From: JAWWPG01 sp038254365
GTDB taxonomy: Bacteria; Actinomycetota; Actinomycetes; Propionibacteriales; Nocardioidaceae
Assembly (NCBI GenBank): GCA_038254365.1
Contig: JBBSGI010000010.1
Coordinates: forward strand, 1 to 62,630
Reading direction: 5' to 3'
DNA: 62,630 nucleotides
This document shows, piece by piece, positions 58,618-62,630 of the stretch; within the stretch, counting starts at the first letter, position 1, and each line of letters begins with the position of its first letter. Made by a program: the position numbers and the translations under genes. The notes beneath the pieces were generated by a model. That model was not told the origin of the DNA. It made no database searches and saw only the letters and a list, made by a program, of their open reading frames with translations.

Positions 58618-59445
58618 TCAGCGGCCGGTCCACTCGGGCTGGCGCTTGCCGGTGAACGCGGCGTGGAACTCGCGGTAGTCGTCGCCCTTCATCAGCAGCG
58701 CCTGCGTCATCGCCTCGAGCTCGACGGCGCCGGCCAGGCTCATGTCCAGCTCGCGGCCCAGCAGGCGCTTGGTGGCAGAGAAACCTTGCCAAGGTCCACT
58801 GGCGAGCCGAGCCGCGAGGGCTTCGGCGGTCGCGTCCACCTCGTCGTCGTCGACCAGGTCGCTGACCAGCCCCCAGGACTCGGCCTCGACGGCGCCCAGC
58901 GAGTCGCCGAGCATCAGCAGTTTGGTGGCGCGGCCCAGTCCGACCAGGCGCGGCAGCAGGTAGGCCGCGCCCATGTCGGCGCCGGCCAGGCCGACCTTGG
59001 TGAACAGGAAGGCGAACTTCGCCGAGCGGGCCATCACCCGGAAGTCGCTGGCCAGCGCCAGCACCGAACCGGCGCCGGCGGCCGTGCCGCGGATCGCGGC
59101 GATGACCGGTGCCGGCGACTCGCGGATCGCCCGCACCACCTCACCGGTCATCGTAGTGAAGGACAGCAGCTCGTCGGGTCGCATCGCCAAGGTGGCGCCG
59201 ATGATCTCGTCGACGTCGCCGCCGGAGCAGAAGGCCCGGCCCTCACCGCGGAGGACCACGACCCGGGTATCGTCGCGGTGCGGGATCTCCGCGAAGAAGT
59301 CCCGCAGGTCGGCGTACGACGAGAACGTCAGCGCGTTCAGCCGGTCCGGGCGGGTGAACGTGATCGTCGCCACGCCGTCCGCACGCTCCACCCGAAAGTG
59401 CAGCCAGTCCTCGGTGAACGGGGCGGACCCCCGGAACGGGCTCAT
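58618..59445 (-). CDS. Enoyl-CoA hydratase/isomerase family protein
   Basis: A 275-residue crotonase-fold enzyme. FTRPDRLNALTFSSY, GRAFCSGGDVDEIIG (oxyanion hole) and AIRGTAAGAGSVLALASDFRV are conserved; the second acidic catalytic position near KVGLAGADMGAAYLLPRLVG has Asp. It may hydrate or open a ring CoA ester in anthranilate degradation. Divergent from the monooxygenase gene, 38 bp apart, probably sharing a promoter region. Confidence 0.9.
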   Translation of the reverse strand: MSPFRGSAPFTEDWLHFRVERADGVATITFTRPDRLNALTFSSYADLRDFFAEIPHRDDTRVVVLRGEGRAFCSGGDVDEIIGATLAMRPDELLSFTTMTGEVVRAIRESPAPVIAAIRGTAAGAGSVLALASDFRVMARSAKFAFLFTKVGLAGADMGAAYLLPRLVGLGRATKLLMLGDSLGAVEAESWGLVSDLVDDDEVDATAEALAARLASGPWQGFSATKRLLGRELDMSLAGAVELEAMTQALLMKGDDYREFHAAFTGKRQPEWTGR

Positions 59446-59483
59446 GCGCCATATCCTCGCACCAGGGAGGAGGTGGCCACAGC

Positions 59484-61895
59484 ATGCGCATCGCGGTGGT
59501 GGGCGGCGGCCCCGGTGGCCTCTACCTGGCGGCGCTCGCGAAGCAGCTCGGGCCCCAGCATGACATCACCGTCTGGGAGCGCAATGCCCCCGACGACACG
59601 TTCGGCTTCGGGGTGGTGTTCTCCGACGAGACGCTCGGCGGCATCGAGCACGCGGATCCGGCGATCCACGCGGCGATGGAGGCGGAGTTCGCGCGCTGGG
59701 ACGACATCGACGTGCACTACCGAGGGCAGGTCGTGACCAGCGGCGGCCACGGCTTCGCCGCCATGAGCCGGGCCCGTCTACTCGAGATCCTGCAGCAGCG
59801 CTGCCGGGCCCTCGGCGTGACGATCCACTTCCGCACCCCCGCGCCGGACGTGGGGGTGCTCTCCGCCTCGTACGACCTCGTCGTCGCCGCGGACGGCCTC
59901 AACTCGGCGATCCGGGCGCGGTACGGCGCCACCTTCCGCCCGACGCTCGAGGCCAGGCAATGTCATTACATGTGGCTCGGCACCGGCAAGGTGTTCGACG
60001 CGTTCACCTTCGACGTGCGCGAGACGCCGTACGGGGTGATGCAGATGCACGGGTACCCGTACGACGCCAAGGGCAGCACGTTCATCGTGGAGATGCACCA
60101 CGATGTGTGGGAACGGGCCGGCTTCCGCGCGCTCAACGACGAGCTGGCGGCGCGACCCGGTGGGTTGCGTCCCGGGGTGTCCGACGAGCTTTCGATCGAG
60201 CGGGTGCGGGAGATCTTCGCCGAGCCGCTCGACGGGCATGATGTGATGGCCAACAACTCACGCTGGATCGAGTTCACGACGGTGCGCAACGAGTGCTGGC
60301 GCTCCGGAAACGTCGTCCTGCTGGGCGATGCGGCGCACACGGCGCACTTCTCCATCGGCTCGGGCACGAAGCTGGCGATGGAGGACGCGCTGGCCCTCGC
60401 CGCCTGCCTGCACGAGCAACCCGCCGACGGGCTCGGGGTAGGCGTCCAACGCGACCACCTGGCGTCCGCGTTGGACGCCTATGAGGAGGAGCGCCAACCG
60501 GTCGTGCTCTCCACCCAGCGGGCGGCTCAGGCCAGCCTGGAGTGGTTCGAGAATCTGGGCCAGTACCTCACCCAGGAGCCGTTGCAGTTCGCGTTCAACA
60601 TCATGACCAGAAGCCGACGGGTCACCTACGACAACCTGCGGGTCCGCGACCACGAGTTCGTTGACTCCGCTGACCGGTGGTTCGCCGACTCGGTCCGCCG
60701 CGCCGGCCATGGGCCGGGCGATGTGCGACCCCCGATGTTCCAACCATTCAAGCTTCGCGAGCTCACGCTGGCCAACCGGGTCATCGTGTCCGCGATGGAC
60801 ATGTACTGCTCCGAGGACGGTGTGGCGGGTGACTTCCACTTCGTCCACCTGGCGGGCAAGGCGCTCGGTGGCGCGGGCCTGGTAATGACGGAGATGGTGT
60901 GCGTCTCACCGGAGGGGCGCATCACCCCTGGGTGCGCCGGTCTCTACACCGACGAGCAGGGGGATGCCTTCCGCCGGATCACCACCTTCGTGCACGAGCA
61001 GACCGAGGCGGCGATCGGCGTCCAGCTGGGTCACTCCGGACGCAAGGGCTCGACCAAGCTGATGTGGGAGGGGATCGACCAGCCGCTGGACGAGGGCAAC
61101 TGGCCGGTCGTGGCGCCATCTCCCCTGCCCTACCTGCCTGGGGTTAACCAGGTGCCGCGCGAGCTGACGCCGTACGAGATGGACGAGATCAAGGCTGAGT
61201 TCGTCGCGTCCGCGGTCCGCGCGCGGGCTGCCGGTTTCGACCTGCTCGAGCTGCACTGTGCCCATGGCTACCTGCTGTCGAGCTTCATCTCACCCGTCAC
61301 GAACCGGCGGACCGACGAGTACGGCGGTTCCTTGACCAACCGGCTGCGCTACCCACTTGAGGTCTTCGCCGCCGTCCGCGCTGAATGGCCAGTCGCCAAA
61401 CCGATGACGGTGCGCATCTCGGCGGCGGACTGGGTCGAAGGGGGGATCGACACCGACGAAGCCGTCGAGGTGGCCCGGGCGTTCCAACGGGCCGGCGCCG
61501 ACGCGGTCGACGTCTCGACCGGTCAGGTGACGCCGGACGAGCGTCCGGCGTACGGGCGGTCGTTCCAGACGCCGTTCGCGGATGCGATCCGCAACCGGCT
61601 GGGTGTCGCCACCATCGCCGTCGGGGCGATCTCGTCGTACGACGACGTGAACTCGCTGATCCTCGCCGGACGGGCCGACCTTTGTGCCCTGGGCCGGATC
61701 CATCTCTACGATCCGAGCTGGACGCTGCACGCCGCTGTGGAGCAGGACTACGACGGACCGGGGGCTCGGTGGCCGCTGCCCTGGCGTGCCGGGCGCCGCA
61801 AGCCCCAGGTCGGCCGCAGCGACGGCCCGAAGCCCCGGCTCCAGCTGTTCCGCGAAGGACAGCCCGGCGTGCGGCATCGACGTTGGCGACCCTGA
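59484..61895 (+). CDS. Bifunctional FAD monooxygenase/old yellow enzyme (2-aminobenzoyl-CoA monooxygenase/reductase type)
   Basis: An 803-residue fusion. Residues 1-about 410 are an FAD aromatic hydroxylase (VVGGGPGGLYLAAL; VVLLGDAAHTAHFSIGSGTK). From Met418 (MFQPFKLRELTLANR) it is an old-yellow-enzyme FMN reductase (GVQLGHSGRKGS, HCAHGYLLSSFISPVTNRR, EYGGSLTNRLRYPLEV). This architecture is that of 2-aminobenzoyl-CoA monooxygenase/reductase and salicylyl-CoA 5-hydroxylase. With RidA, ligase and beta-oxidation genes alongside, the former is favoured. GGAGGAGG lies upstream of ATG 59484. Confidence 0.9.
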   Translation: MRIAVVGGGPGGLYLAALAKQLGPQHDITVWERNAPDDTFGFGVVFSDETLGGIEHADPAIHAAMEAEFARWDDIDVHYRGQVVTSGGHGFAAMSRARLLEILQQRCRALGVTIHFRTPAPDVGVLSASYDLVVAADGLNSAIRARYGATFRPTLEARQCHYMWLGTGKVFDAFTFDVRETPYGVMQMHGYPYDAKGSTFIVEMHHDVWERAGFRALNDELAARPGGLRPGVSDELSIERVREIFAEPLDGHDVMANNSRWIEFTTVRNECWRSGNVVLLGDAAHTAHFSIGSGTKLAMEDALALAACLHEQPADGLGVGVQRDHLASALDAYEEERQPVVLSTQRAAQASLEWFENLGQYLTQEPLQFAFNIMTRSRRVTYDNLRVRDHEFVDSADRWFADSVRRAGHGPGDVRPPMFQPFKLRELTLANRVIVSAMDMYCSEDGVAGDFHFVHLAGKALGGAGLVMTEMVCVSPEGRITPGCAGLYTDEQGDAFRRITTFVHEQTEAAIGVQLGHSGRKGSTKLMWEGIDQPLDEGNWPVVAPSPLPYLPGVNQVPRELTPYEMDEIKAEFVASAVRARAAGFDLLELHCAHGYLLSSFISPVTNRRTDEYGGSLTNRLRYPLEVFAAVRAEWPVAKPMTVRISAADWVEGGIDTDEAVEVARAFQRAGADAVDVSTGQVTPDERPAYGRSFQTPFADAIRNRLGVATIAVGAISSYDDVNSLILAGRADLCALGRIHLYDPSWTLHAAVEQDYDGPGARWPLPWRAGRRKPQVGRSDGPKPRLQLFREGQPGVRHRRWRP

Positions 61896-61908
61896 CCCGG
61901 GCTGCGTG

Positions 61909-62091
61909 TCATGGCTTGGACAGCATGCATCCGACCCTGGACAGGTTGATCGTGGTGCCCTTCAGGCAGGTATAGAAGATCCAGGTCTCCTGCCCGTAGC
62001 CCCGGTGGATGTGGACGCTGATGCGGTCCTTGCGGTTCACTTCGCACGGGTTGTCGAGCGTGCACCGCTGCCCACCGGGGGAAGCTCGACA
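61909..62091 (-). pseudogene. Fragment of a small secreted Cys-rich protein
   Basis: In a region with no intact gene, the minus frame ending at TGA 61909-61911 reads CTLDNPCEVNRKDRISVHIH then RGYGQETWIFYTCLKGTT and INLSRVGCMLSKP, with five cysteines, resembling the C-terminus of small exported actinobacterial proteins. Sensible coding upstream (SPEECHDVELPP) is in another frame; the switch falls at a five-G run (62077-62081 on the plus strand), where one extra base would restore it. No start or signal peptide is recognisable. Confidence 0.4.
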
Positions 62092-62151
62092 TCATGGCAC
62101 TCCTCGGGAGACTGGTGATGTCGCACGACCCTAGCGGCCCTGAGGCCGAGC

Positions 62152-62202
62152 GTATGCTGCCCGACGCCGGGTGTGGCTCGATGGCCGCGCCGGGCAGCAT
62201 AC
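62152..62202. repeat. 12-bp perfect inverted repeat
   Basis: GTATGCTGCCCG (62152-62163) and CGGGCAGCATAC (62191-62202) with a 27-bp loop. It may be a transcription terminator, an attenuator or the scar of a mobile element; no transposase is visible. The rest of 62203-62383 holds nothing recognisable. Confidence 0.75.
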
Positions 62203-62383
62203 TGCGAGCCAGCTCGCCATGGTGCTGACGGCTGTCCCGCCGGAGTTCGAACCCGAACTCGTGGGTACGTTGGGTTCATCAGGCCCCGGTACTGTGCCGT
62301 TGCCGAACGCGGGAAATTCTCAGGTACTGCCCGCCGGCTACCCGCCCGCCGTCCTCGGGCCAACTACCATGAGCGGGCATCTC

Positions 62384-62456
62384 GCCGGCGTGGCGCAACT
62401 GGCAGCGCATCCGACTTGTAATCGGAAGGTTAGGGGTTCGAATCCCCTCGCCGGCT
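62384..62456 (+). tRNA. tRNA-Thr (anticodon TGT)
   Basis: A 73-nt cloverleaf: acceptor stem GCCGGCG/CGCCGGC, D-arm GCGC/GCGC, anticodon arm TCCGA-CTTGTAA-TCGGA with anticodon TGT, T-arm AGGGG-TTCGAAT-CCCCT, discriminator T. CCA is not encoded. Confidence 0.96.
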
Positions 62457-62467
62457 CTCGTGAAATC

Positions 62468-62511
62468 CCAGGTCAGCAACCTGGCGCCTTCGCGAAGGCG
62501 CACCGTGGTGC
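62468..62511 (+). terminator. Run of three hairpins after the tRNA
   Basis: CCAGGT/ACCTGG (62468-62484), a perfect 18-bp palindrome GCGCCTTCGCGAAGGCGC (62484-62501) and GCACC/GGTGC (62500-62511) follow each other. They probably end tRNA transcription. The remaining bases to 62630 show no supported gene. Confidence 0.55.
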
Positions 62512-62630
62512 GCGAAGATTTCGCTGTCGGGTGCGGCCGGTTCGTGGTCTAGTCGTGGGGGCTGGCCGGGCGGACAATGGCTGGTGTTCGTCACGGTTGG
62601 ACGCCGAAGCCTCTGTAGTGCCTGTGAGCC

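Noticed and set aside
62279..62503. 74-codon ORF antisense to the tRNA, with GEGIRTPNLPITSRMRCQLR
   Set aside because: It is the reverse complement of tRNA-Thr, a well-known spurious ORF.

Overview
This is a high-GC stretch of an actinobacterial chromosome. It carries mycothiol genes (mshA, mshD), CarD, a GlnR-type regulator, SenX3-RegX3 and an HbhA/DUF2516 pair. Several blocks keep the gene order I remember from Mycobacterium tuberculosis: ppk-mutT1; mshD-glnR-cysA2-sseC-nitrobindin-ygfZ; the regulator-hbhA-DUF2516 trio; SDR-mshA-ybjN-gpmA-senX3-regX3; and the lpqE/carD-ispD-ispF-cysS-rlmB block. The blocks are reshuffled relative to that species. A Nocardioidaceae-like member of Propionibacteriales is my best guess, but that is inference. 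Many genes start 6-7 nt after a TAnnnT -10 box and so look leaderless.
Layout. 0-4.5 kb: nitrilase-family amidase, a three-domain PabB-PabC-PabA folate enzyme, DUF3099 protein and an acidic small protein. 4.5-9.4 kb: phosphate and polyphosphate (DUF47-Pit, MutT1, Ppk). 9.4-18 kb: mshD, glnR, MoaD-like protein, rhodanese, DUF1416, cupin, LCP cell-wall enzyme, Dtd, DUF849 enzyme, an intergenic array of 21-bp repeats, nitrobindin-like protein, a 32-residue membrane peptide, Fur and YgfZ. 18-24 kb: sulfate activation (cysN, cysD, TauE exporter, CysC with a decayed ATP-sulfurylase domain) and asparaginase. 24-29 kb: XRE regulator-HbhA-DUF2516, shortened macro-domain protein, TypA, MarR. 29-36 kb: SDR, mshA behind a SigR-type promoter, YbjN, a second 21-bp repeat array, gpmA, phoU and senX3-regX3 with a PHO box. 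36-42 kb: lipoprotein, carD, ispD, convergent ispF, membrane-anchored molybdopterin oxidoreductase, cysS, rlmB. 42-49 kb: acyl-CoA dehydrogenase, DUF4032, methyltransferase, YbaK, aldo/keto reductase, membrane protein, Cys/Met PLP enzyme.
49-52.6 kb: soxR faces a split transketolase-like pair followed by a class IV aminotransferase and a sulfotransferase-fold protein. A near-consensus SoxR box lies between them, and the second transketolase-like gene has a frameshift. 52.6-61.9 kb: a catabolic cluster that fits aerobic anthranilate (2-aminobenzoate) breakdown through CoA thioesters: two SDRs, RidA, aryl-CoA ligase, glycerate kinase, acyl-CoA dehydrogenase, enoyl-CoA hydratase and an FAD monooxygenase/old-yellow-enzyme fusion. 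The window ends with a broken small Cys-rich gene, a 12-bp inverted repeat, tRNA-Thr(TGT) and a run of hairpins.
The genes divide into redox and thiol homeostasis (mycothiol, SoxR, sulfur transfer), phosphate control (PHO box, Pit, Ppk, PhoU, RegX3), sulfate activation, and housekeeping isoprenoid and translation functions, with the catabolic cluster as the main accessory region.
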